DNA of 64,000 nt from Chloroflexi bacterium HGW-Chloroflexi-6 (GCA_002840685.1 PHBU01000004.1:124001-188000); one strand, 5' to 3'; counted from the stretch's first letter, positions 8,818-19,186 are shown. The notes: generated by a model not told the origin, from the sequence alone. Program-made: numbers and translations.

Positions 8818-11800
8818 TTATCCCGCTTTCGATTGGATCCGGTCCAGGATGAGCGCCTCTGGCTGCGGGAGAAAACCGATTTCTTGAAGATAGCGCAAAT
8901 AGGTCCCGAATAATTTTTCATCCGCCGGGTGGCAGGTAATGCCAGAGCCGGCCAGCTCCCGCAGTGTTTCTCGCGTGTCATAGGTGGGCAATTGCATGCT
9001 GACATCGTCCATATCGTCGAGAGCTGCCTGGTAAGCGAACAGGGCATTCGATGAAAAATCAGGGCTGTTGACCAATCTGTCGCGCAGGTCAACAAATGCC
9101 AGTTCTTCAAACTGATATCCGAGGCCGCGCAAATAGGCCAGTCCATCTTTTAATTTACGGCGAGACGGGTTGGTAAGGTGAAAAGCGCGCCCCAAGACGT
9201 TTCGATGAAACGCCATGTAAACCATCGATTTGGCAACATAATCCACCGGGGCGATATCCACTTCAATATCCAGGTCTGGGAAGGCCCCGAATTGCAGAAA
9301 ACCTTTGAAGCAGGCAATAATGAAATGATCGGTGACGCAGCGCCCCGTGACGCTATCCCCGCCCACCTCGCCCGGACGATAACGCGCCAGCGGCAAGCCG
9401 CGTTCAGCCGCGTGAACCAGGCATTTTTCTCCGACCCATTTTGCTTCATCGTAGCCCAGGTTAAGCAGGCCGACATGGTCGATGGGGTCTTTTTCGTAGT
9501 ACGTATATTGCGCGCCCATCGGCCAGATTGCCGCGGTGGAAAGGTGGTGGACGGGCTTGATGCGCGAATGAAAGGCAAACTGGATGATTTCGTGTACGCC
9601 CAGCACGTTCGTCGCGCGCAACGCCTCGTAAGGATAAATAAAATTCACATGCGCCGCGCCGTGGAGGATGGCGTCCACCTCCCGCGAGAGCCTTTCGTAA
9701 TCGTGATCCTTCATCCCCAGGCGTGGCAGGGTGACATCGCCATCGACAACGTGCAGGCGACCATCCCAGGCGGATTGCCAGGCTTCGCCCTCCACCCATA
9801 CCTGATACCGTTTCATCTGGTTTTCGATACGCTGCTTGCTGCTTTCTCCGCGCCGCGGACGCACTAGACAATGAATATCAGCGTTCGTTGTTGTTAGAAT
9901 TTCAGCAATGACATAGGCTCCCAGGAAACCTGTACCTCCCGTCAGCAGCACATTTCGAATGTCTGTGACAGGCTGGTAAACGAGTCCGCGCGCGGGGGCA
10001 AGGTAGCGCGGTAATTCCGCTTCTCGCTGGAGAAATGCCATGCGCTGGCGGGCCCACTCCGGGCTGTGAGAGGAGACGGGGCTTCGTCCGAGGTTCGAGT
10101 TGGCGGTCTCTTGATCTCGCCGCTGGTCAACCAGCGCTGCGAATTTCTTGAGCGTGGATGCGCCAAAGAATTCGCGCATATTGAAACCAACCTGGAACTG
10201 CTTGCGGACTTCCACCATCAGCAGGGTCATCAAAAGCGAATGTCCGCCCAAATCCATGAAATCAGAATCGCGGCTGATGACATTTTCTTCAATCCCCAAC
10301 AAGTTTGCCCAGGCCCCGGCTAATATTTTCTCAGTGGATGTCGTTGGCGGTTCATTCTCAGCATCTGCATTGGATGGTAACGGGCGTACGACTGAGGGCG
10401 CAGGCAGACCTGCGCGATGTATTTTCCCGTTGGCGGTTTGTGGGAACGAATCAGCAAAAAGAATGTATGGCGGAACCATCACTTCGGGCAATCGTTCGCG
10501 TAATTGGGCGCGAATCTCGGATGCTGATAGATCCTTTTTTAGGATGACGTGTGCCACCAATTGCGCATCGCCGCGCGAATCTTGCCACGCTACGACAACC
10601 GCGTCGCGCACGCCTTCCACGTTACGCAATGCAGATTCAATTTCGCCGAGTTCCACGCGCACGCCATGGATCTTTACCTGATCATCCAATCTTCCCAGCC
10701 AGACGATGCTCCCGTCCGGCAGGTAGCGCGCCAGGTCGCCCGTCCAGTACATGCGCTCATTTGCGCTGAAAGGATTTGTGACAAAGCGCTCAGCGGTCAA
10801 TTCGGGTCTTTGCCAGTATCCAACAGCAAGGCCTTCGCCGGCGATATATAAATCACCAATGGCCCCGATCGAAACAGGATGATATTGTTTATCCAGAATA
10901 TACATCTGTGTGTTCGGGTAGGGGCGTCCGATGCGCATAGGTTTTTCGGGCTCGGATGTCACCCGATAAGCGGAAGAAAACACCGTGGTTTCTGTGGGGC
11001 CATACAGGTCCCATAAAGCGCAACACTCTTGCAGGAGTTGCTCGGCGAGATCCCGGCTTAATGCCTCGCCCGCTGATAAAAGACAAATATCGTCCCTGCC
11101 TTGCCAGCCTGCGCTCAGGAGCGTTTTCCAGGTGGAGGGGGTGGCCTGCACATGAGTGGGCTTATCGTTTTTGATCCGTTCCGTCAGTTGAAGACCGTCC
11201 GCGACCAGGCCGTCCTGGCCCAGGTTTACGCATCCACCGGCGATCAGCGGCATGAAAATTTCAACGGTGGAAATGTCAAAAGAGATGATCGTCAAAGCCA
11301 GCATGGAACTTCCCGCTCTGAAGTCCACATAATCTCTTGTGGCAAGCAGGCAGTTCAGCAAGGCGTTGTGGCGGATCTCCACACCTTTGGGCTTTCCTGT
11401 TGAGCCGGATGTGTAAATAATGTAGGCGCTGTCAGTTCCGCTTGCCTGTGGGACGTGTTCCAAAGAAGAAGGCTGCTCGTTGACATCCTCGATGCGCAAA
11501 ACGTTGAATGCATGCTCCTCACCCAGCGCGCCCATCAAATCGCTGTTGACGACCACGGTTTGAACGGCGGAGTCGCTCAACATATAAGCGATGCGGTTTT
11601 GAGGAAATCCGGTATCCATTGGGACATACAACGCGCCGACTCGCCAGGTTGCCAGCAGGGCCGGGATCAGATCGAGCGAGCGTTTCATCAGGATACCAAC
11701 CCGGCCGCCGCGTTTTACGCCGCTTTGATGGAGTGCCGCCGCGATTTGTTCGATTCGCACCATCAACTGAGCATAGTTTAGCGAAGCGCCTCCAGATCGG

Positions 11801-13521
11801 ATGGCGGTTGCTTCATGTGCTGCCCGGGCCTGCTCTGTGATCAAGTCGAGTGTTGTCTTTGTCCGAGGGTACTCTTTGCTGGTTTTGTTCCATTCGGTGA
11901 TGATCATCTCTTGTTCGCGGGCTGTCATCATCGGCAACGATCCGCAGGTTTGGCTTGCATCCTGCACTCCGGCATTCAATAACGCAAGCATGCCATTCAG
12001 CCAGCGCGAGATTGTCTGTGTTTCAAACAGTTCGGTGCTGTAGTCACAGACCAGCGAGATGTTGTTCCCCTGAGTCAGCGCCATCAATTCAATGTCATAA
12101 CGTGCGCCGGCGCTGGGCGGGATGATTATCTCAGCCTCGAGACCGGCAAAAACAATGGAGGCTTCATCCGTCTGTGAGCGGAATGCGGCTGTAAATAGCG
12201 GCGAGCGGCTCTGGTCTCGGGGTAGTTGCAGCAGTTGAATGAGTTCGGCGAGAGAAAGATGTCTGTGGATGTTTGCTTTTGCGAGCGATTCGGCTTGGGC
12301 GCGGACGTGGTCTCTGAAAGCGCGGTTTGCATCATAGCTTGTGCGAATGGGCAGCATATTGCGCGTGTTCGCAATCGCGGGCATGCTGCCATCCAGATAC
12401 AGGCTGGCGCTTTCCAGGCCGATAACCACATCATCCAGCGCGGATAGCCTGTGAATGAAAACTGCAAACGCCGCAAATAAAATTGCCTCAGGGCTGACGC
12501 CCTCAGACAATGCGTAGGTTTTGAGTCGCTTATCAATAGCGGGATCCAGCTTCAGTTCCAGGCGCGAACCGGAATACTTTTTTAACGGTGGGCGCGGATG
12601 ATCGGCAGGCAACTCCAGGAGCGGGACACCTGAGTCGAAAACATCCTTCCAGTATTTTTCCGCAGCGCCTTGGGCTTCTTTTGCCTCATCCGTGGTGCCC
12701 AGCGCGAGATAATCTGCCCACTGGAGGGTGAGCGGTGCGGCGCTGGCAGGTTGATCGTGTGAGAAGGCCTGATAGAGTTCTGCAATATCGTTCAGGATTG
12801 TTTTAAGCGCATGTTGCTCGATCACAAGCGCATGCCCGACCAGTACCAGCACATGTTGGGTTTCGGAGAGACGCAACAATTCGGCGCGGAAAAGCCGTTT
12901 GCCGATCTCGAATGGGCGGGCGACAATTTCAGTCAGCCGCCCTGCTAATTCGTCTGATGTTACGGGTGAAACCAAAAGTTCGAGCGTTTCGCCTGTGCCG
13001 ATATCGAGCGTGTTTTGCTCCGGGTTGAGCGCGGTGCGCAGCGCCTCGTATCTGTTGCCCGCTTCTTCAAGCGCGGCATGCAGGGCGGGTCCATGCAATG
13101 CGCCGTTCAGTTGCATGAGCAGGGCCTCGTTGAAAGCCGCGCTGGCCTCACTTGAATAGCGGCTTAAAAACCCGAGGTGCTGTTGAGATACAGCCAGCGG
13201 AATCTGGCGTTCTGTTTGCCATTGCGCGGCCTGAGATTTCTTTTTCAGCGATTGTTGGGAATTTAACTCCTGCTCTATGTACAGCGCGAGCGTACCGATC
13301 GTGGTCTGGCCCTCGATCACGCGGCGGATTGAAACCAATACACCGAAATGATCGTAAACCTGCCGCATGCCCTCCACGAGTTCGAGCGAACTGATGCCCA
13401 GATCGAGAATAGGAACATCATTGGGAATGGAACGCAGATCATCACCGATCCTGCCGATGATGATCTGCTGTAAGGCGCTTTGTATCTGGGAAAGTTCGTG
13501 TTTGCCGTTAGATCGAGACAT
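8818..13521 (-). CDS. NRPS-like protein: carrier-condensation-adenylation-carrier-thioester reductase
   Basis: 1567 residues. Domains in order are: an N-terminal carrier (about 10-85, Ser45 in DLGISSLEL); a condensation-like domain (about 105-530); an adenylation domain (about 555-1040) with A3 YTSGSTGKPKG, LYGPTETT, YWTGDL and NGKIHR; a carrier (about 1065-1135, Ser1095 in DLGGHSLL); and a reductive release domain (about 1185-1567) with TGGTGFLG and Y1357/K1361. The condensation motif HHxxxDG reads HALVIEQ (230-236), so the catalytic second His is Ala. The adenylation domain has the amino-acid-binding Asp (D749 in FDISTVEIF). The reductase implies release as an aldehyde or alcohol. It is preceded by the HemN-like gene (30 bases) and followed by the P450. 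The substrate was not identified. Confidence 0.93.
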   Translation of the reverse strand: MSRSNGKHELSQIQSALQQIIIGRIGDDLRSIPNDVPILDLGISSLELVEGMRQVYDHFGVLVSIRRVIEGQTTIGTLALYIEQELNSQQSLKKKSQAAQWQTERQIPLAVSQQHLGFLSRYSSEASAAFNEALLMQLNGALHGPALHAALEEAGNRYEALRTALNPEQNTLDIGTGETLELLVSPVTSDELAGRLTEIVARPFEIGKRLFRAELLRLSETQHVLVLVGHALVIEQHALKTILNDIAELYQAFSHDQPASAAPLTLQWADYLALGTTDEAKEAQGAAEKYWKDVFDSGVPLLELPADHPRPPLKKYSGSRLELKLDPAIDKRLKTYALSEGVSPEAILFAAFAVFIHRLSALDDVVIGLESASLYLDGSMPAIANTRNMLPIRTSYDANRAFRDHVRAQAESLAKANIHRHLSLAELIQLLQLPRDQSRSPLFTAAFRSQTDEASIVFAGLEAEIIIPPSAGARYDIELMALTQGNNISLVCDYSTELFETQTISRWLNGMLALLNAGVQDASQTCGSLPMMTAREQEMIITEWNKTSKEYPRTKTTLDLITEQARAAHEATAIRSGGASLNYAQLMVRIEQIAAALHQSGVKRGGRVGILMKRSLDLIPALLATWRVGALYVPMDTGFPQNRIAYMLSDSAVQTVVVNSDLMGALGEEHAFNVLRIEDVNEQPSSLEHVPQASGTDSAYIIYTSGSTGKPKGVEIRHNALLNCLLATRDYVDFRAGSSMLALTIISFDISTVEIFMPLIAGGCVNLGQDGLVADGLQLTERIKNDKPTHVQATPSTWKTLLSAGWQGRDDICLLSAGEALSRDLAEQLLQECCALWDLYGPTETTVFSSAYRVTSEPEKPMRIGRPYPNTQMYILDKQYHPVSIGAIGDLYIAGEGLAVGYWQRPELTAERFVTNPFSANERMYWTGDLARYLPDGSIVWLGRLDDQVKIHGVRVELGEIESALRNVEGVRDAVVVAWQDSRGDAQLVAHVILKKDLSASEIRAQLRERLPEVMVPPYILFADSFPQTANGKIHRAGLPAPSVVRPLPSNADAENEPPTTSTEKILAGAWANLLGIEENVISRDSDFMDLGGHSLLMTLLMVEVRKQFQVGFNMREFFGASTLKKFAALVDQRRDQETANSNLGRSPVSSHSPEWARQRMAFLQREAELPRYLAPARGLVYQPVTDIRNVLLTGGTGFLGAYVIAEILTTTNADIHCLVRPRRGESSKQRIENQMKRYQVWVEGEAWQSAWDGRLHVVDGDVTLPRLGMKDHDYERLSREVDAILHGAAHVNFIYPYEALRATNVLGVHEIIQFAFHSRIKPVHHLSTAAIWPMGAQYTYYEKDPIDHVGLLNLGYDEAKWVGEKCLVHAAERGLPLARYRPGEVGGDSVTGRCVTDHFIIACFKGFLQFGAFPDLDIEVDIAPVDYVAKSMVYMAFHRNVLGRAFHLTNPSRRKLKDGLAYLRGLGYQFEELAFVDLRDRLVNSPDFSSNALFAYQAALDDMDDVSMQLPTYDTRETLRELAGSGITCHPADEKLFGTYLRYLQEIGFLPQPEALILDRIQSKAG

Positions 13522-13551
13522 GAGTAAAGTTCCGGCAGTCTGTGGCGGACC

Positions 13552-14967
13552 CTAGAATTCCATGCCCTGAACTTCCGCGACCATTCGTTCGCGGAGCTGG
13601 TTATAGCGCTTCTCGGCCAACAGGGCTTGAATCAGCGGCGTGTAGAAGGGACCGTCGCCAACGAGTTTGATCTTCTCTGGAGTGATCTCAACGAAACCAT
13701 ATTCCTCGAGCGCTTTCCAGACGCCTTCGAACAGGTCAAGAACATCCACATCAAAAGCCTGTTGGAATTGCGGCCGGTCGAGTTCCAGCCCGAAGAGATT
13801 TCGCCAGATCAGGGAGATCATAAAATCTTCGCGCGCATGGCGGAATCCGCGCTCTGTCGGGAATTTTCCGGCATCGATTTTGGCTTTGTACTCATTAAGA
13901 TTGCGCGAATTGATGAACGACCAAGACCTTCCCTCTGCTAGGGCCGTGTCGTAAAAAAATGTGATCGCTGCATAACCCAGACCCAGGGTATCCATCGTGT
14001 CCACACGGTGCGTGACCCCTTCCTCGTAGGGACGGCTGTTTGGGTCGCCTGGTTTGCGCCAGTTATAGGCGGTGATCTGTTCGTAACCGTGACTTTTCAG
14101 CAGATCACGCGAAGCGCGGTACATCTCGAGGTTGCTGAGGGTACTGGGTAACTCATGGTACCGGTTGAGTGCGAAATCGGTCGGGCCGCCGACATTTAAC
14201 TCATAATGCGTGATGTCGTAAACGCCCCAGGAGATGGCTGTCTCGAGATCTTTGACCATGGTTGCAACGGTTTGTTGCGGCCAGCCGAAGATCAAATCGA
14301 TATTGGCCGGCAGCCCAAATTCGTGCGCCCACTCGATGGTCTGAATAACATGCTGTGTTTTCTGCTTGCGTCCGCTCAGGCTATTAAGAGTTTCGTTTAC
14401 CTGTTGGACGCCCATGCTGATGCGGTTCATCCCGGCTTCCTTGATCGCTTTGATCTTTTCCCGGGTAAAGAGCTGTGGAATACCCTCAAGCGTGATATCC
14501 ACGTAAGCGGGGATATCCGGGAATAGGTCGCGGACCAGATCCATCAACTGGAAATATTTGTCTTCCCTGTAAAGATTTGACGTGCCGCCGCCGAAAAAGA
14601 CTGCGCCCAGGGGAATTCCCTGGAGTGATTCTTTGTACATGGCGGTTTCGCGCTTTAGATAGTCGAAATAGACTTCAAGATCGACATTGCCTGTAAAGGC
14701 TTCCACCGGGAAAAGACAATACCCGCATTTGCCTGGGTTGGTTTGGATGCAATAAGGCACGCCCATATATAAATTGACCGGCGCGCCACGCCCCATGGCA
14801 TGCAGTTCCTGACGGTCATCCAAAATATCATCGACCGGCACACCTGTTTCCGACCAGAAGCGCGGCGAAGGAAAGGCGTGTTGAATTTTGTTTACCTGAC
14901 GTTTGTCGAGATGGCGTTCGATAAAATCGCGGGCAAAATCTCTGTCAACTGAAATAGAATTAAGCAT
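13552..14967 (-). CDS. HemN-like radical SAM enzyme, candidate cyclopropanase or methylase
   Basis: 471 residues, similar to coproporphyrinogen dehydrogenase/HemW. It has YMGVPYC...CGYC near residues 68-84, FFGGGTSNLY (124-133), NRISMGVQQ, and IDLIFGWPQQT. The Fe-S motif is C73-x7-C81-x2-C84, not the usual CxxxCxxC, because extra residues (QTNPGK) sit in the loop. ATG at 14967 has a strong AAAGGAG. It lies between the PKS and NRPS genes, far from the heme operon, so heme synthesis is unlikely. HemN-like radical SAM enzymes in polyketide clusters make cyclopropanes or add methyl groups (class C methylases, e.g. Jaw5 of jawsamycin). That role is inferred from context. Confidence 0.85.
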   Translation of the reverse strand: MLNSISVDRDFARDFIERHLDKRQVNKIQHAFPSPRFWSETGVPVDDILDDRQELHAMGRGAPVNLYMGVPYCIQTNPGKCGYCLFPVEAFTGNVDLEVYFDYLKRETAMYKESLQGIPLGAVFFGGGTSNLYREDKYFQLMDLVRDLFPDIPAYVDITLEGIPQLFTREKIKAIKEAGMNRISMGVQQVNETLNSLSGRKQKTQHVIQTIEWAHEFGLPANIDLIFGWPQQTVATMVKDLETAISWGVYDITHYELNVGGPTDFALNRYHELPSTLSNLEMYRASRDLLKSHGYEQITAYNWRKPGDPNSRPYEEGVTHRVDTMDTLGLGYAAITFFYDTALAEGRSWSFINSRNLNEYKAKIDAGKFPTERGFRHAREDFMISLIWRNLFGLELDRPQFQQAFDVDVLDLFEGVWKALEEYGFVEITPEKIKLVGDGPFYTPLIQALLAEKRYNQLRERMVAEVQGMEF

Positions 14968-15034
14968 CCGAACTCCTTTACCGGTAAATGTAAGTTATTG
15001 CGTTAAGGCCAATAGGCCATAATTTGGTGGCTTG

Positions 15035-18000
15035 CTAGTCGGCAACAGCAAGAGCATCGACTTTCAGATCTGTGGCAAGTGCTTCGTCGTGCAGAAATTC
15101 AGCCATTGTTTCAATGGACTGGTAATCGAGCCCTTGCATTGGCTTGAAGCGGAATTCCAATCTTTCCTGGATACGGCGTTGCAACTCGGTAACGAGCAGG
15201 GAATCCAGGCCGATCTCTAGGAAGGCAGTTGTTGGCGGTAATTTTTCAAGGTTTAATCCGTCGGCGGCTTGTCCGATCGTATCTTTGATCTCGGCGATCA
15301 GCCACTTTGAGAGCAGCGCCACGCGCTCTCTCTTGGATAACGGGCGTAAAAGCTCCACTGCATGCGCGCGGGATTTGAAGATTTGATTGCCTGAAGCGCG
15401 GCTCTTTGCACCGTTATTTTTGCCAAAAGCGAGCGATACGGTGCGCCGCAATTCCAGGTTCTCGAATTTAGCCAGCACATCCCCGGCTTCATTTACGACA
15501 CGGATGGTTGCCAAAACGCCGCGCCCATTTGCATCCGCGTTGATCTTGACATGACTCCAGACCTGGGTCGGCAATTCGTCGCTGAAAGATATTGACTGAA
15601 CCGAAGCCGGCACAAATGCGCCAGGTTGATCCATTCCATCCAGCGTGGAAAGTGCCGCGCCGAAGACTTGCAGGCAACCATCCAGCAACACCGCATCGTT
15701 GAATGGGTCATGCCCATTGCCCGTTGTCGCGTTTATGACTCGCCCAAACGCTTCGCCTGAGCCTGGTTTTCCCTGCCATAATTCGCGCACGTTGGCAAAT
15801 CTGGCGCCGTATTCGAGTCCGCGGCTGCGCAGCTCGCCATAGAATACGCCGATTTTCATTTCGGACTCACGGCCAGACAACTCGGCTTCAACCTGTACTT
15901 TTTCCTGTTTTTCATTCGATGCAGCGATTCGTCCTCGGCAGTACACCAGGCTGCCGTCGCTGCTGGTAATGGCGAATTTTGTGTCGCCCTTACCTTTCGC
16001 AGTTTTTTCGAGCGTGATGAAAACTTTCTTTTCCTCTCTGTAAGAAAGCAGGAGTGGTTGCTCAAAAGACATGTCTTTTACAACGGCAGCCTGCCAATTT
16101 TGCCCTGCATTTGCGGCGAAAGCGCGTGTTGCCATTTCCACATATCCTGCGCCGGGGAAGATCGTGGAATCGAGAACGCGATGGTCTGTCCACGGACTGG
16201 TTGTTTTCAGCGCTGTTTCGAATATGGCTTTTTGAGAGTTACGGGTCACAACCCGGCCGAGCAGCGGATGAAGCTCTGGCAGTTCAGGTAATTCATCTGT
16301 CCCGGTTTTGTGATCTGCCGGGAATGCTTCAAACGACAGATCGAAAACACCTTCAATATCCAGTGAATATTTTTCGACACTGAATGGATAAAGAGGCAGT
16401 GAGACTCTTTGGTAATCAGGATTTGAAAATAGGCGATCAAACTTCAGTGGCGCGCCATTCACATATAAGGATGCGAGTGAGCTGAGAAAATTATTGGCAT
16501 CTTTCATGTCTTTTCTCAGCGTGGGCACAGTTTGCAAGGTTGGGGAGTCAAAAGCGGTCACCACCACGGGGGTCAGCGCGGGGTGCGGTCCAATTTCTAC
16601 AATTATGGAGCACCCGGCATCGATGATCTTCTCCATACCCTGATGGAAGAGCACCGCGTTGCGCACTTGCGCGCTCCAGTATTCGGGCTTGATCTCATCA
16701 GCGAAGAAATCGCCGCTGGTATTGGAAACGATCGGGATCCTGGGTGGAGAAATGCGCATCGATGTGGCAACTTGTGTTAATTCATCCAGAATTGGCTCCA
16801 TCAGCGGCGAATGGAAGGCGTGTGAGACTTCCAATGCTTTGATTTGACGCCCCGCTGACTGCGCCATTGCGCCGATGGCGGCAACAGCCTCGGCCCGGCC
16901 CGACACAACCACAGCATGAGGCCCGTTGACTGTGGCAATCGAGACATCCGCTTCTTTGCCTTGAACCCAGCGTTGCACCTGTTCGACTGAAGCGGCAATG
17001 GCGAGCATCGTTCCGCCGGCTGGTAATTGGCCCATCAGTCGACCGCGAGCCACTACAAAGCGCGCGGCATCTTCCAGGTTAAGCGAGCCTGCCACACAGG
17101 CGGCAACGATTTCTCCGACGCTATGGCCGATCACATACGAGGGGTCGATCCCCAGGTGACGCAATAAATCAGCCAGGGCATATTCAATGGCGAAGAGCGC
17201 AGGCTGAACGTAACGAGTATTTTCAAGATACTCCGCGGATTTTTCGCCGAACAGAACCTCCAGCAAGGGCACACCCAGGTCTGAGCCCATGATCGATGCG
17301 ATGTGGTTGATCGTACCTGTAAAACGCGGTTCATTCTCGTAAAGTTCGCGTCCCATATCCGCGTACTGCGAGCCTTGCCCGGTAAAGATAAAAGCGATTC
17401 TTGGCTTGACCTTTGCAAAAGCCTGCCCATGAGAGAGACCCTTTGGCATTCGGCCTTCGCGCCAGGTTTGAAGTTTTTGCCTGACTTCATCTTTATCTTT
17501 CCCGATCACAGCCAGCCTTTGGCTCAGTTGCGTGCGGGAAAGCGCGGCAGTGAAGGCAATGTTTCGGAGCGGGGTATTCTTTTCTGTATTCAGTGATTCG
17601 ATCCAGCGATCGACCAGTTCGTCTAATGATGAGGCTGATTTTGCCGAAATAACGACCAATTCACCCGCGGGGTCGAAAAGTGTTTTTTCTTCCGGTTCGG
17701 ATTTCTTGGCATGTCCATTCTGTTGAGCGGGAGCTTCCTGTAGAATCGCGTGCGCATTCGTTCCGCTGTAGCCAAAGGAATTCACGCCAGCCAGGCGCGG
17801 GGTTTCGCCGCGCAGCCAGGGGGTTCGTTTTGTTGCCACACGAACAGGTGCCTGGCCGAGGTCAATTGCAGGATTGAGTTTATTGAAATGAATGCTTGGG
17901 AATATTTCTTCGTGCTGAAGCGAGAGTGCAGATTTGACCAATCCCAACAAGCCGGCCCCGGCCTCGATGTGGCCAAAATTACTTTTGACTGAGCCAACGT

Positions 18001-19057
18001 ACAAGGGCTGGTCATCGGATCTGCTTGGCCCGTAAACATTCACGATTGCGCTCATCTCGATCGGGTCACCAACCGGGGTGCCGGTTCCGTGGGCTTCTAC
18101 ATAACCGATTTCGTTCGGGTTTATGGCCGTGCGCGCCAGCGCATTTCGTATTACTTTCTCCTGGGAACGTCCATTGGGCGCTGTGAGGGCCGGGGTGCGG
18201 CCATCCTGATTAACTGCCGTGCCGACGATGCTGGCGATGATTCGATCGCCCTTTGCTATGGCATCGGATTGCCGGCGCAAAACAACCGCCATGCAGCCTT
18301 CTCCGCGGATGTATCCGTCTGCAGATGCATCGAAAGTTGCACAGCGCCCGGCTCGGGACATGAGACCCAATTTCGAAAAAGCAATATGAATTCCGGGGTG
18401 GAGAATTATATTTACACCCGCGACAATGGCCATGTCACAATCGCCAGCCAGAATACTTTGGCGCGCCAGATGCAGGGCTACCAACGAACTGGAGCAGGCG
18501 GTGTCAAGGGTCAGGCAGGGGCCTTCGAGACCGAGAAAATGTGCGATGCGCCCGGCAGCGATGCTCATTGCGTCCCCCATCGCATCGTAGGCGGTCAGAC
18601 CCATTGGACCTTCAAATGTGCTTTTGAGATGAGAATAGTTGTTGGTATTCATCATCGCCAGGAACACGCCTGTGTTGCTATTCATTAACTCTTCAGCCGA
18701 TTGGCCGGCATCTTCAAGAGCATGCCACACCGTTTGAAGAAGTAATCTCTGTTGGGGGTCCATGCGGGTAGCTTCGGCATCTGATATGCCGAAGAAACCA
18801 GGGTCGAAGTGATAAACATCTTCAACAAATCCTCCTCTCCGCACATAAGTTTTGCCTGGCGCGAGATTGTCTGGATCATAAAATGCATCCACATTCCACC
18901 GCTCCGATGGTATTTCGGTAATCAGGTCCCGACCTTCTCTTAGTGCTGAGAGTAAATCCCCTGTGTTTGTAATCTTTCCGGGAAGTGTACAGCCTACTCC
19001 AATGAGTGCGATTGGTTCCGGCCCGCCGTTTGAATATTCCGGTTGATGAAAAGTCAT
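15035..19057 (-). CDS. Type I polyketide synthase, single module KS-AT-DH-ACP
   Basis: 1340 residues from the ATG at 19057 (GGAGAAG just upstream); a longer in-frame reading to 19174 has no ribosome site. The KS (about 12-440) has Cys188 in DTACSSS, His323 in EAHGTGT and His363 in KSNFGH. The AT (about 555-860) has GHSVGE with Ser646 and HAFH at 746-749, indicating malonyl-CoA. The DH (about 928-1200) has His959 in HRVLDSTIFP, with Asp in place of the usual Gly, and Asp1126 in DGCLQ. The ACP (about 1255-1325) has Ser1286. There is no KR, ER, methyltransferase or thioesterase. A single module with no loading domain suggests iterative use, with the KR supplied in trans by the FabG-like gene. 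It is the first gene of the operon. Confidence 0.95.
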   Translation of the reverse strand: MTFHQPEYSNGGPEPIALIGVGCTLPGKITNTGDLLSALREGRDLITEIPSERWNVDAFYDPDNLAPGKTYVRRGGFVEDVYHFDPGFFGISDAEATRMDPQQRLLLQTVWHALEDAGQSAEELMNSNTGVFLAMMNTNNYSHLKSTFEGPMGLTAYDAMGDAMSIAAGRIAHFLGLEGPCLTLDTACSSSLVALHLARQSILAGDCDMAIVAGVNIILHPGIHIAFSKLGLMSRAGRCATFDASADGYIRGEGCMAVVLRRQSDAIAKGDRIIASIVGTAVNQDGRTPALTAPNGRSQEKVIRNALARTAINPNEIGYVEAHGTGTPVGDPIEMSAIVNVYGPSRSDDQPLYVGSVKSNFGHIEAGAGLLGLVKSALSLQHEEIFPSIHFNKLNPAIDLGQAPVRVATKRTPWLRGETPRLAGVNSFGYSGTNAHAILQEAPAQQNGHAKKSEPEEKTLFDPAGELVVISAKSASSLDELVDRWIESLNTEKNTPLRNIAFTAALSRTQLSQRLAVIGKDKDEVRQKLQTWREGRMPKGLSHGQAFAKVKPRIAFIFTGQGSQYADMGRELYENEPRFTGTINHIASIMGSDLGVPLLEVLFGEKSAEYLENTRYVQPALFAIEYALADLLRHLGIDPSYVIGHSVGEIVAACVAGSLNLEDAARFVVARGRLMGQLPAGGTMLAIAASVEQVQRWVQGKEADVSIATVNGPHAVVVSGRAEAVAAIGAMAQSAGRQIKALEVSHAFHSPLMEPILDELTQVATSMRISPPRIPIVSNTSGDFFADEIKPEYWSAQVRNAVLFHQGMEKIIDAGCSIIVEIGPHPALTPVVVTAFDSPTLQTVPTLRKDMKDANNFLSSLASLYVNGAPLKFDRLFSNPDYQRVSLPLYPFSVEKYSLDIEGVFDLSFEAFPADHKTGTDELPELPELHPLLGRVVTRNSQKAIFETALKTTSPWTDHRVLDSTIFPGAGYVEMATRAFAANAGQNWQAAVVKDMSFEQPLLLSYREEKKVFITLEKTAKGKGDTKFAITSSDGSLVYCRGRIAASNEKQEKVQVEAELSGRESEMKIGVFYGELRSRGLEYGARFANVRELWQGKPGSGEAFGRVINATTGNGHDPFNDAVLLDGCLQVFGAALSTLDGMDQPGAFVPASVQSISFSDELPTQVWSHVKINADANGRGVLATIRVVNEAGDVLAKFENLELRRTVSLAFGKNNGAKSRASGNQIFKSRAHAVELLRPLSKRERVALLSKWLIAEIKDTIGQAADGLNLEKLPPTTAFLEIGLDSLLVTELQRRIQERLEFRFKPMQGLDYQSIETMAEFLHDEALATDLKVDALAVAD

Positions 19058-19156
19058 TTTTCTTCTCCAGTCATAACAGTAAATCTGGTGAATAAACTTT
19101 TGATCAGTGATACGTTCTTTAGTACTTAAGAACCGTTTGGCCTTGCGGATTGATAA

Positions 19157-19186
19157 TTGACACAATTTGGTCAAATAAGATAGAAT
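19157..19186 (+). promoter_or_regulatory. Sigma-70-type promoter for the plus-strand operon
   Basis: TTGACA at 19157-19162, an 18-base spacer and TAGAAT at 19181-19186, about 100 bases before the first plus-strand gene. The surrounding 237-base intergenic region (19058-19294) is AT-rich and must also hold the promoter of the divergent PKS operon, which I could not place. Confidence 0.6.

Noticed and set aside
8814-9146. N-terminal extension of the P450 frame into the NRPS gene
   Set aside because: Reads the NRPS gene out of frame; P450 similarity starts at 8813.
13552-14967. HemN-like gene as a heme-pathway enzyme
   Set aside because: It lies inside the PKS/NRPS operon and has altered Cys spacing.
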